From Pseudomonas delhiensis (GTDB taxonomy: Bacteria > Pseudomonadota > Gammaproteobacteria > Pseudomonadales > Pseudomonadaceae): a DNA stretch of 33,661 bases. The notes under the pieces were generated by a model. That model did no database searches and was not told where the DNA came from. It was given only the letters and a program-made list of their open reading frames with translations. Both the position numbers and the translations under genes were made by a program. The stretch lies in contig NZ_FZPC01000049.1 in assembly GCF_900187975.1 (NCBI RefSeq), forward strand, positions 1 to 33,661. Reading direction: 5' to 3'. Shown here piece after piece: positions 15,593-23,876 of this stretch (within the stretch, counting starts at the first letter, position 1; every line of letters starts with the position of its first letter).

Positions 15593-17971
15593 ATGAAATT
15601 CAGTGAACAATGGCTGCGGAGCTGGGTGAATCCGCAGGTTTCCCGCGACGAGCTGGTGGCTCGTCTGTCCATGGCCGGCCTCGAGGTCGACGCCGTGGTT
15701 CCCGTCGCCGGCGCCTTCAGCGGCGTGGTGGTGGGCGAGGTGCTGGGCACCGAACAACACCCGGACGCCGACAAGCTGCGCGTCTGCCAGGTCAGCAACG
15801 GCAGCGAGACCTTCCAGGTCGTCTGCGGCGCGCCCAACGTGCGCCCGGGCCTGAAGATCCCCTTCGCCATGATCGGCGCCGAACTGCCGGGCGACTTCAA
15901 GATCAAGAAGGCCAAGCTGCGCGGCGTGGAATCCAACGGCATGCTGTGCTCGGCCAAGGAGCTGGAAATCAGCGACGACAACGCCGGGCTGATGGAGCTG
16001 GCCGCCGACGCCCCGGTGGGCGCGAGCATCCGCGACTACCTGGCGCTGGACGACGCCTCCATCGAGATCGGCCTGACCCCCAACCGCGGCGACTGCCTGT
16101 CCCTGACCGGCCTGGCCCGCGAAGTCGGGGCGCTGTACTCGGCGCCGGTCACCTTCGTCGATGTGAAGCCGGTTGCCCCCGGCATCGATGAAGTCCGCTC
16201 CATCGAGTTGCTGGCGCCCAACGCCTGCCCGCGCTACCTGGGCCGCGTGATCCGCAACGTCGACCTGGGCAAGCCGACGCCGCTGTGGATGGTCGAGCGC
16301 CTGCGCCGTTCCGACATCCGCAGCATCGACGCCGCGGTGGACATCACCAACTACGTGATGCTCGAGCTGGGCCAGCCGATGCACGCCTTCGACCTCGACG
16401 AGATCAAGGGCGGCATCCGCGTGCGCATGGCCGAGGAGGGCGAGAAGCTGGTGCTGCTGGATGGCCAGGAAGTCACCCTGCGTGCCGATACCCTGGTGAT
16501 CGCCGACCACGAACGCGCCCTGGCCATCGCCGGCGTCATGGGTGGCGAGCACAGCGGCGTCAGCGCCAAGACCCGCGACCTGTTCCTGGAAAGCGCCTTC
16601 TTCGACAACATCGCCGTCGCCGGCAAGGCCCGTTCCTATGGCCTGCACACCGACGCCTCGCACCGCTACGAGCGTGGCGTGGACTTCCAGCTGGCCCGTC
16701 GCGCCATTGAGCGCGCCACCGAGCTGCTGCTGCAGATCGTCGGCGGCGAGGCCGGGCCGGTGGTCGAGCAGGTCAGCGAGGCCCACCTGCCCAAGGTCGA
16801 GCCGGTCGTGCTGCGCGCCGAGCGCGTCGAGCAGATGCTCGGCATGAAGATGGAAGCCGCGGAAATCGAGCGCCTGCTCACCGCCCTGGAGTTCCAGGTG
16901 CAGGCCGAAGGGGAAGGGCGCTGGAAGGTCGGCGTGCCCAGCCACCGCTTCGACGTTTCCCTGGAAGTGGACCTGATCGAGGAACTGGGCCGCCTGTACG
17001 GCTACAACCGCCTGCCGGTCCGCTACCCGCAGGCCCGCCTGGCGCCCAACACCAAGTCGGAAACCCGGGCCGAGCTGCCGGCGCTGCGCCGCCTGCTGGT
17101 CGCCCGCGACTACCAGGAAGCCATCACCTACAGCTTCATCGATCCCAAGCTGTTCGAACTGTTCAGCCCGGGCGCGAAGCCGCTGATGCTGGCCAACCCG
17201 ATCTCCGCCGACATGGCCGCCATGCGCGCCTCGCTGTGGCCGGGCCTGGTCAAGGCGCTGCAGCACAACCTCAACCGCCAGCAGACCCGCGTGCGCCTGT
17301 TCGAGAGCGGCCTGCGCTTCGTCGGCCAACTCGAGGGCCTGCAGCAGGAAAACATGCTGGCCGGCGTGATCTGCGGCAGCCGCGAGCCGGAAGGCTGGAG
17401 CAACGTCCGTGAAGGCGTGGACTTCTTCGACATCAAGGCCGACGTCGAAGCCCTGCTGGCCAGCGCCAGTGCCGCCGATGCCTTCGCCTTCGTCCCCGGC
17501 GAGCACCCGGCGCTGCACCCGGGCCAGACCGCCCGCGTCGAGCGCGATGGCGAACTGGTCGGCTACGTCGGTGCCCTGCACCCCGAGCTGGCCAAGGCCC
17601 TGGACCTGGATCGCCCGGTCTACCTGTTCGAACTGGTGCTGGGCGAACTGGTCCGTGGCCGCCTGCCGAAGTTCAGCGAACTGTCGCGTTTCCCCGAGGT
17701 GCGCCGCGACCTGGCGCTGGTGGTCAACCGCGATATCCCGGCGGAATCCATCCTGTCGACCATCCGCGAAGAGGCCGGCGAATTCCTGACCGACCTCAGG
17801 CTGTTTGATGTCTATCAGGGTAAAGGTATTGATCCGCTTGGAAAAAGCTTGGCCGTCGGCTTGACCTGGCAGCATCCATCACGCACTCTTAACGATGACG
17901 AGGTGAACGCGACTACGCAGAAAATCGTCGCCTCGCTGGAGCAAAGGTTCAACGCCACGTTAAGGAAGTAG
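15593..17971 (+). CDS. pheT: Phenylalanyl-tRNA synthetase beta subunit
   Basis: This 792-aa subunit carries tRNA binding and editing. Domains in order are an N-terminal OB-fold tRNA-binding domain (VVGEVLGTEQHPDADKLRVC through ESNGMLCSAKEL), the B3/B4 editing domain (YLGRVIRNVDLGKP, RRSDIRSIDAAVDITNYVML, MHAFDLDEIKG), B5, the catalytic-like core and the C-terminal ferredoxin-fold anticodon-binding domain (FPEVRRDLALVV, LFDVYQGKGIDPLGKSLAV). An aggagaacagg site precedes the ATG. The ihfA start lies 3 nt after its stop. Confidence 0.97.
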   Translation: MKFSEQWLRSWVNPQVSRDELVARLSMAGLEVDAVVPVAGAFSGVVVGEVLGTEQHPDADKLRVCQVSNGSETFQVVCGAPNVRPGLKIPFAMIGAELPGDFKIKKAKLRGVESNGMLCSAKELEISDDNAGLMELAADAPVGASIRDYLALDDASIEIGLTPNRGDCLSLTGLAREVGALYSAPVTFVDVKPVAPGIDEVRSIELLAPNACPRYLGRVIRNVDLGKPTPLWMVERLRRSDIRSIDAAVDITNYVMLELGQPMHAFDLDEIKGGIRVRMAEEGEKLVLLDGQEVTLRADTLVIADHERALAIAGVMGGEHSGVSAKTRDLFLESAFFDNIAVAGKARSYGLHTDASHRYERGVDFQLARRAIERATELLLQIVGGEAGPVVEQVSEAHLPKVEPVVLRAERVEQMLGMKMEAAEIERLLTALEFQVQAEGEGRWKVGVPSHRFDVSLEVDLIEELGRLYGYNRLPVRYPQARLAPNTKSETRAELPALRRLLVARDYQEAITYSFIDPKLFELFSPGAKPLMLANPISADMAAMRASLWPGLVKALQHNLNRQQTRVRLFESGLRFVGQLEGLQQENMLAGVICGSREPEGWSNVREGVDFFDIKADVEALLASASAADAFAFVPGEHPALHPGQTARVERDGELVGYVGALHPELAKALDLDRPVYLFELVLGELVRGRLPKFSELSRFPEVRRDLALVVNRDIPAESILSTIREEAGEFLTDLRLFDVYQGKGIDPLGKSLAVGLTWQHPSRTLNDDEVNATTQKIVASLEQRFNATLRK

Positions 17972-17974
17972 CGT

Positions 17975-18277
17975 ATGGGGGCTCTGACGAAAGCTGAGAT
18001 TGCCGAACGTCTGTATGAAGAGCTGGGCCTGAACAAACGGGAAGCCAAGGAACTGGTGGAGCTCTTCTTCGAAGAGATCCGCCAGGCGCTGGAGCATAAC
18101 GAACAGGTGAAACTGTCCGGTTTCGGCAATTTCGACCTGCGCGACAAACGCCAGCGCCCGGGGCGCAACCCGAAGACGGGAGAGGAAATCCCGATCACGG
18201 CCCGCCGCGTCGTCACCTTTCGTCCAGGCCAGAAACTGAAAGCCAGGGTTGAGGCTTATGCTGGAACCAAGTCATAA
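17975..18277 (+). CDS. ihfA: Integration host factor alpha subunit
   Basis: This 100-aa DNA-bending protein of the HU/IHF family starts [18 protein letters not shown]. It carries the beta-arm region [28 protein letters not shown], including the intercalating Pro in RPGRNPKTG. With IhfB it forms the heterodimer used in promoter architecture, recombination and phage integration. It is separated from pheT by 3 nt, the conserved arrangement in gammaproteobacteria, and its 3' end overlaps the next gene by 20 nt. Confidence 0.97.
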   Translation: MGALTKAEIAERLYEELGLNKREAKELVELFFEEIRQALEHNEQVKLSGFGNFDLRDKRQRPGRNPKTGEEIPITARRVVTFRPGQKLKARVEAYAGTKS

Positions 18278-18614
18278 CGACGAACTGCCCCCCATTCCGG
18301 GCAAGCGCTACTTCACCATCGGTGAAGTGAGCGACTTGTGCGCAGTGAAACCGCACGTGCTGCGGTATTGGGAACAGGAGTTCCCGCAGCTCAACCCGGT
18401 CAAGCGCCGCGGCAACCGCCGGTACTATCAGCGCCAGGACGTGCTGATGATCCGCCAGATCCGCGCGCTCCTGTACGACCAAGGCTTCACCATCGGCGGG
18501 GCGCGCCAGCGTCTCTCCGGCGACGAAGCCCGCGAAGACATCACCCAGTACAAGCAACTCATCCGCCAGATGATCGCGGAACTGGAAGACGTTCTTCACG
18601 TGCTGCGCAAGTAG
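18258..18614 (+). CDS. MerR-family transcriptional regulator (PA2737-like)
   Basis: This 118-aa protein has an N-terminal winged helix-turn-helix: [28 protein letters not shown], then the wing [13 protein letters not shown] and the second helical motif [20 protein letters not shown] short C-terminal dimerisation helix follows ([22 protein letters not shown]). It lacks an effector domain and Cys ligands, so it is not a metal sensor of the classical type. It always follows ihfA in Pseudomonas and many gammaproteobacteria; targets are unknown. The ATG at 18258 was preferred over the TTG at 18249 by comparison with the PAO1 protein as I recall it, which begins [12 protein letters not shown]. Confidence 0.9.
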   Translation: MLEPSHNDELPPIPGKRYFTIGEVSDLCAVKPHVLRYWEQEFPQLNPVKRRGNRRYYQRQDVLMIRQIRALLYDQGFTIGGARQRLSGDEAREDITQYKQLIRQMIAELEDVLHVLRK

Positions 18615-18637
18615 CTGAAAAAAATGAAAAAAGTGCT

Positions 18638-18665
18638 TTGCCGAAAGAAAACCTTACGGTATAGT
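18638..18665 (+). promoter_or_regulatory. Promoter of tRNA-Pro
   Basis: A -35 ttgccg (18638-18643) and a -10 tatagt (18660-18665) are separated by 16 nt, with an A-rich stretch upstream (18618-18632) that resembles an UP element. This is consistent with a stable-RNA promoter. Confidence 0.65.
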
Positions 18666-18698
18666 GCGATCCGCCAACCGGGCAACCGGAAAGCAACG

Positions 18699-18776
<78 letters not shown>

Positions 18777-18788
18777 AAAATCCCTAGA

Positions 18789-18822
18789 AAATCCAGTCAC
18801 TTAGCAGTGACTGGATTTTTTT
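18789..18822 (+). terminator. Rho-independent terminator of tRNA-Pro
   Basis: A 13-bp stem (aaatccagtcact paired with agtgactggattt) with a 4-nt loop is followed by a T run. It appears intact, so the island did not disrupt tRNA-Pro termination. Confidence 0.88.
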
Positions 18823-18864
18823 ATGCCTGATGGTTTTGTTGCGATTCCAGGACAATGGCTTTCT

Positions 18865-18886
18865 GGTTGCCAATTGGTTGCCAATT
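18865..18886. repeat. Two tandem 11-bp repeats at the island edge
   Basis: ggttgccaatt occurs twice in direct tandem; the junction also forms the palindrome ccaattgg (18870-18877). It lies 89 nt after tRNA-Pro and about 130 nt before the first defence gene. It could be a leftover of an attachment/arm site or an operator for the operon; neither is proven. The rest of 18823-19014 contains no recognisable gene or clear promoter. Confidence 0.55.
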
Positions 18887-19014
18887 GAGATTGGCTTATC
18901 CATGATGTCTTTTTGGCTATTTGGTCACAAAAGCCGAGCCCAAGGTCTCATGTTGGTGGTGCAGGGCGCATAGCCAGAGACTGAGGGCCCAATTTTTGTT
19001 GGGGAGCTTGAATA

Positions 19015-21762
19015 ATGCTTGGATTGACTTTACGGGAAGAGTTTCGAGGTAAGCGCCTCAAAGGGACAGCAATCGAGCTCTCCAACGACGCAAATACTGG
19101 TGCGACGCAAATTGCCGCACAGCAGTTTCTTGAGATCACCTATCCGACCCATGACCTATTAAAGGGCATTGAGGCCGTAGGCCCTAACCAAGGACGCCCG
19201 GTGGTAGTGATCGGAGAGCGTGGTCTGGGTAAGTCCCACTTGATGGCTGCTCTTTATCACGCCGTTAACGATCCAGTATCGACTGGGGCCTGGCTAAAGG
19301 GATGGGCTGCCACGCTAGGTGATGCCAATGTCAGTCAGATTGCTTTGCGCAATGGAATGTTGGTCATTGGCGAGAGCCTTCACCGCCAGCGCTACAAGTT
19401 TCTGTGGGATTTGTTGTTCGAGCGCCATCCTCGTGGCGAATTCATCAAAGGTAAGTGGGAGGGTATGGGGGCGGCTAAGACCGATATCCCATCTGACAAG
19501 CTCATCGTTGAGCTCCTAGAGCACACGCCAACAATGTTGCTGCTGGATGAATTCCAGACCTGGTACGACGGCCTGACCAATACCAAGCAGTACCCATGGA
19601 AGAACTGGGCGTTTAACTTTATCCAGATCCTTTCGGAGATTGCCAAGGAGCGGCCAGATTTGCTGGTGCTCGTGATCTCCGTTCGTAATGGTGGCAGCGA
19701 TGCCTACCAGCAGGTACACCGCGTTAATCCGGTAGCCATTGACTTCAAGGCGGGGGGCAATGCTGAGCGCATCCAGCAGGATCGGCGGCGAATGTTGCTG
19801 CACCGTTTGTTCGACAACCGTCTTCAGATAGCTGACGGCACTATTGAGTCACTGGTCGCCCAGCACGTCTCAGAATACTTCCGCCTGCTTGATGTGCCGC
19901 CGGCCGAGCAGGAGCGCAAGCGCCGCGAATTCACCGAGTCTTGGCCTTATGCACCGCACCTGTTGCGTCTGCTGGAGGAGCAGGTGCTGATCGCCACTGA
20001 CGCGCAGGAAACACGCGACATGATTCGCATCCTGGCCAACCTTTACAAGAGCCGTGGCGAAGCCGTGCCTGTGCTCACCGCCGCCGACTTCCGGCTGGAT
20101 GACGATGCCTCGGGCATTGGCGCGCTGCTGGACTCGGTGTCCAACGAGCACCATCGCACCCTGCGAGAAAAGGCACAGCACAACATCATCTCGGTAACCG
20201 AGGCAGTGTACGACCACGCAAATCTTGCGCCGCACCTGCAAGAAATCGTGGGGGCACTGTGGCTGCGGTCGATTGCCGTTGGCAATCTTGCTGGGGCCGA
20301 TCCAGCCACGCTGCAGGTTGACATCACGCGTAGCAAGCCGGTGGACAGTAATGCCTTCCAGGTTGAGCTGGCGACGATTGTTGAGAACAGCTTCAACATC
20401 CATCAAGACGGCCCACGCCTGGTCTTCCGTGAGGAAGAAAACCCACGGGCCAAATTGATGGCTTGTGCCCGTAACGACAAACTGTTCACCGATGGCTCTG
20501 ATCAGGCACAGCTGGCCAAGCAGGTTCGCTACGTTATCGGCGGCAGCGACGAGGTCGCAAAAAACTTCCGTGTAATTGCGTTGCCGAGATCCTGGCAGGC
20601 AGATCCATGGACACCACTTGACGAAGCCGAGCAGCCTGAGCGCTGGGATGACCGTCTGCCCGTCCTGGTACTACCGGAAGAGCCGGAAAAAATCGATCAG
20701 GCACTCGGTCGTTGGCTCAAAGATCACCTGCAAAAGCGCCGAAACACAATTCGCTTCCTGCTGCCCAGATCTGGTTCCACCAATGCATTCCTGGATCGAG
20801 ATCTGCTCATCCTCGCACGCGCTGAAATGAAGGCGCTGGAATGGAGCGGTCAGAGCCCGGAATACAAAAAGCTGCACAAAGAGTTCGAAGGCACCTTGCG
20901 TGAAAACCTTAAGAGGCGCTTTGACCGTTTCGCGGTACTGCACCGCTATGATCACCAGAGCCCACTGCAATCCCTGTTCAGTGTCGAGCATCTGAAAAAG
21001 CAAGGCGCACAAATCCCAGAAGGTATCGAGGAAACGTTGACCAACGATCTTTTCGTGCCTGAAGACTTCGAAGACCTCGTGCTCGAGGCCGCCTCGGAAA
21101 ATGCGCCCCTTGGCAAGCTACTGCGCGAACTGCAGGAACCACGCCCGGCTGGCCAGGACTGCATCCCCTGGCTGGGTGAAACCGCCATGAAGGAGCGCAT
21201 CCTGCGCCTGTGCGCACGCGGCAAGATCGCCATCAACCTGCGTAATCTGGAGCATCTGCAAACCCACGCAGGCGAAGACGAGGAATCGGCGTGGCGGCGC
21301 TTGCGGCCCAAACTTTCCTACACCGGGCGTCAACTGGATGAAGTTTTCCTCATGGAGCCCTCAGCCGTGCCCGCTACCGGCGGCACTACGCCACCCGTGC
21401 CGCAGCTACCCGCAGCTGGAAACGGAGGCGACATCTTTGGCGGTGGCACCGCTCCCGGGGTACAAGAGCCGCACCCCGGTACTTCGCCCGAGCCAGCCCC
21501 AGCACCTGGCGAAATCTTCGGTGGTACTGGCAGTACTACCAAACCGCGTATCCCGCTCTCCAACCCGCCAACCTCGCCGCTCAACCTGATCGGCAAGCTT
21601 GAAGGATGGGGCATTGGCCCAGCCACGCCCGTGGCAGAGGTCTCGATCAAAGTGTCTGCTGGTCAAAACACGCAGATTACCGGTGCACAGCTCAAGGAAC
21701 TGCTTAAGAAGTTGCCAGACGGAATGACTTTCGAGCTGAGCCTTGAGAAGGAGGACAGCTGA
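19015..21762 (+). CDS. DUF499-type AAA ATPase (PglY/BrxC class) of a defence operon
   Basis: This 915-aa P-loop ATPase has Walker A GERGLGKS at 67-74 and Walker B MLLLDEF with D178-E179. A sensor-like VLVISVRNGGSD follows, then a long helical region. The region of about 782-856 is a Pro/Gly-rich linker in which a short motif recurs (GDIFGGG and GEIFGG). It ends in a compact C-terminal domain, PLNLIGKLEGWGIG through MTFELSLEKED, typical of COG1483/DUF499 proteins. In BREX and Pgl systems this class (BrxC/PglY) is an essential ATPase working with PglZ, which is the next gene here. The ggggag site at 19001-19006 supports the ATG at 19015. Stop and next start overlap by one base. GC is lower than in the core genes. 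Confidence 0.85.
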   Translation: MLGLTLREEFRGKRLKGTAIELSNDANTGATQIAAQQFLEITYPTHDLLKGIEAVGPNQGRPVVVIGERGLGKSHLMAALYHAVNDPVSTGAWLKGWAATLGDANVSQIALRNGMLVIGESLHRQRYKFLWDLLFERHPRGEFIKGKWEGMGAAKTDIPSDKLIVELLEHTPTMLLLDEFQTWYDGLTNTKQYPWKNWAFNFIQILSEIAKERPDLLVLVISVRNGGSDAYQQVHRVNPVAIDFKAGGNAERIQQDRRRMLLHRLFDNRLQIADGTIESLVAQHVSEYFRLLDVPPAEQERKRREFTESWPYAPHLLRLLEEQVLIATDAQETRDMIRILANLYKSRGEAVPVLTAADFRLDDDASGIGALLDSVSNEHHRTLREKAQHNIISVTEAVYDHANLAPHLQEIVGALWLRSIAVGNLAGADPATLQVDITRSKPVDSNAFQVELATIVENSFNIHQDGPRLVFREEENPRAKLMACARNDKLFTDGSDQAQLAKQVRYVIGGSDEVAKNFRVIALPRSWQADPWTPLDEAEQPERWDDRLPVLVLPEEPEKIDQALGRWLKDHLQKRRNTIRFLLPRSGSTNAFLDRDLLILARAEMKALEWSGQSPEYKKLHKEFEGTLRENLKRRFDRFAVLHRYDHQSPLQSLFSVEHLKKQGAQIPEGIEETLTNDLFVPEDFEDLVLEAASENAPLGKLLRELQEPRPAGQDCIPWLGETAMKERILRLCARGKIAINLRNLEHLQTHAGEDEESAWRRLRPKLSYTGRQLDEVFLMEPSAVPATGGTTPPVPQLPAAGNGGDIFGGGTAPGVQEPHPGTSPEPAPAPGEIFGGTGSTTKPRIPLSNPPTSPLNLIGKLEGWGIGPATPVAEVSIKVSAGQNTQITGAQLKELLKKLPDGMTFELSLEKEDS

Positions 21763-22781
21763 TGGCACTCGATGCAGCAATATTGCAGCGCCTAACTCAA
21801 GGTTCCGCATCGGATGCGTGGCAATTCATTATTGAGCGCACGCTTGATATCGCTTCACGACCATTGGCCGAGGGCAACGCACCGGGCGAGGTCGTCAAGC
21901 GCGACCGAGAGATCGGAGAGCTTGATCTGTTTCTCGCTTCCAGTGGTTGGGATCTGTGGCAGTGTTTCGGTCAGCCCGAGATCAGTGGTGTCGAGCGCAC
22001 CTCTGATCGTCTAGCTCGCTGGTGGGCCGAGCCGAGCTATGGCAATAGCGCCGCCCGGGCTGTGCTGGTTCTGGATGCTTTGAGCTTGCGCGAGCTGCCC
22101 TGGTTGCTGCAGGGGGCCAAAGAGCGCGGTTTTACTCTGCAAGGTGTTACAGCTACCGCCTCCGAGTTGCCTAGTGAAACCAACCAATTCGCCCGTGCAC
22201 TGGGCTTGGCAAGTCGCAGTCAATTGCAGGCCAATGGAGGTGGATTAGCTCACAAGCTGCAACCGGCTCAGACCGAGACCATCGATCTACCTTGGAAGGA
22301 CTGTGAAAGTCTGGTTGTTAGTGCGTCCGGGGCGAAGAACTGGTTGTTCTGGCATCACTGGCCGGATGCCAAGCTGCATGACTATGGTGCAGGCCAGGGG
22401 CTGGAGCTGCTGACCAAGGATGCCGCGCAGCAGCTTTCCAGTGACGACTTCTGGGCTTTTGTTGAGCGCCTTGCCATTGGGCGGCGCTTGGTCATCACTT
22501 CGGATCACGGCTACGCCGCTACCGGCTATTTCCCCGATGCCGATGGTGAGGTTGCTGCCCATCTGAAACAGACTTTTTCCAGCGGGCGTAGTAAAGCTGG
22601 TAATGGTGATGCAGGCCCCTTCGTTCCTCCGGTTGCCTTGCAAATTCAGAGTCCTCACGGCGCTCATTTGTTGGCTATGGGACGAAGAAAATGGCGTAGC
22701 CAAGGCGGTTACCCGACTCTGACGCACGGAGGCCTCTCGCTGCTGGAGGTGTTGTCGCCATTTGTTGAGCTGACCAAATAG
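21762..22781 (+). CDS. Short PglZ-type alkaline-phosphatase-fold protein
   Basis: This 339-aa protein shows the metal-site motifs of the PglZ domain: AVLVLDALSLRE with D105 (and possible nucleophile S108), VITSDHGYA with D248 and H249, and LTHGGLSLLEVLSPFVEL with H322. PglZ proteins are signature components of BREX and Pgl phage resistance; the enzymatic role is unsettled (phosphatase- or nuclease-like, metal-dependent). BREX PglZ proteins are usually about twice this length or more, so this is essentially the catalytic domain with a 95-residue N-terminal cap. It is translationally coupled to the ATPase gene (ATG shares the A of the upstream TGA), which implies a physical partnership. The motif assignment is by eye but consistent across all three blocks. 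Confidence 0.75.
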   Translation: MALDAAILQRLTQGSASDAWQFIIERTLDIASRPLAEGNAPGEVVKRDREIGELDLFLASSGWDLWQCFGQPEISGVERTSDRLARWWAEPSYGNSAARAVLVLDALSLRELPWLLQGAKERGFTLQGVTATASELPSETNQFARALGLASRSQLQANGGGLAHKLQPAQTETIDLPWKDCESLVVSASGAKNWLFWHHWPDAKLHDYGAGQGLELLTKDAAQQLSSDDFWAFVERLAIGRRLVITSDHGYAATGYFPDADGEVAAHLKQTFSSGRSKAGNGDAGPFVPPVALQIQSPHGAHLLAMGRRKWRSQGGYPTLTHGGLSLLEVLSPFVELTK

Positions 22782-22792
22782 GCGGGCACGAT

Positions 22793-23869
22793 ATGGCGGC
22801 AGCAGATTTGCCTGACGAGCTCTTCAACGAAGTACAGGGCGCTTTTCGTAAAGCTCCAGTGCTCCTTGTCGGGTCTGGATTCTCTTGCGGCTATGGCCTT
22901 CCTGGCATGGGAGCTTTGGCAGAGCACTTGGCAAATACCGTTGACGACGTGCTGACCACAGATGAAGCAAAAAATGCTTGGGCACAGGCAATTGATGCGA
23001 TCAAGGAAAACCTGGAAGCGGGGCTCAACAATATTCCGCTGGGGGCTGTGGGTTGGGCCGAAATCGTTTCTGCCATTCGCAGCGAGACGGCCCGGTTGAT
23101 ACTGGGAAAAACTGCCACTGCCGAATCGAAGGTGCTTCAAGAAAAAGCGGATGGAGGGCACGCACCATCACGCCTTCTGAATCGACTGTTCGATGGTTCG
23201 CCGCAGAATGCGGAAGGCATTCACGTTATCACGACCAACTACGACACGTTGTTGGAGCTGTTTTGTGATCTGGCGGGATTACCCCTTGATACAGGCTTCG
23301 CCGGGTTTCGTCGGCGTAAACCGCGCCCTCAGCCAATATTCCAGAATCAGTACAACCGAGTTTGGGTTGCTGAAAAGCGCCTGCAGCAATTTGATCACAG
23401 GCTTTGCAAAACCGTTCGCCTTTACAAGCCCCACGGTTCAATTAGTTGGCTGACCACCGATGAGGGACCGATGGAGGTGCTCAACGATGCCGCCACAATA
23501 GGTCGAGCCATTGTTGTGCCCGGCCCGTCGAAGTACCAAGACGCATTGGTCAACACCCTATTCGACGAAATGCGTACTGCTATGAATGCGGCGCTTGCCG
23601 ATGCTCAGGCGCTGTTGTGTATCGGATTTGGCTTCAACGACGACCATTTGCAAGGCGTCATCAAGCGGCGCCTGGCTGCAGGTATGCCAGCAATCATTAT
23701 CACGCGCGATCCGACCCCTAACATTGAACAACTGCTTGATGAGCATCCTCACGTAATCGCCTTCTTTAAGGATGGTAATGGGGCGGTTTGTCGCTGGAAC
23801 GGGAATGCGCTGCGCTCACCAGAGCCAATCTGGCAGCTTGATGACTTTTTGAAGAAATTTGTGGAGTAA
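22793..23869 (+). CDS. SIR2-like NAD-hydrolase-type defence protein
   Basis: This 358-aa protein has the SIR2 Rossmann pattern: VLLVGSGFSCGYGLPGM (residues 23-39), VITTNYDTLLE with N149 and D151, YKPHGSISW with H214, and LCIGFGFNDDHL near 275-286. Bacterial SIR2-like defence proteins cleave NAD+ and stop growth of infected cells; the Asn and His residues needed for that are present. No zinc-binding Cys quartet of deacetylase sirtuins is seen, arguing for an NADase rather than a deacylase. It is followed after 7 nt by a HerA-type ATPase, the pairing of the described SIR2-HerA system. The start at 22793 lies 11 nt after the PglZ stop with only a weak ribosome-binding site. Confidence 0.82.
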   Translation: MAAADLPDELFNEVQGAFRKAPVLLVGSGFSCGYGLPGMGALAEHLANTVDDVLTTDEAKNAWAQAIDAIKENLEAGLNNIPLGAVGWAEIVSAIRSETARLILGKTATAESKVLQEKADGGHAPSRLLNRLFDGSPQNAEGIHVITTNYDTLLELFCDLAGLPLDTGFAGFRRRKPRPQPIFQNQYNRVWVAEKRLQQFDHRLCKTVRLYKPHGSISWLTTDEGPMEVLNDAATIGRAIVVPGPSKYQDALVNTLFDEMRTAMNAALADAQALLCIGFGFNDDHLQGVIKRRLAAGMPAIIITRDPTPNIEQLLDEHPHVIAFFKDGNGAVCRWNGNALRSPEPIWQLDDFLKKFVE

Positions 23870-23876
23870 GGCAAGG

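Noticed and set aside
15569..17875. Open reading frame of 768 codons on the minus strand
   Set aside because: It is antisense to pheT, has a Gln/His/Ala-rich translation typical of high-GC shadow frames and no recognisable motif; pheT is unambiguous.
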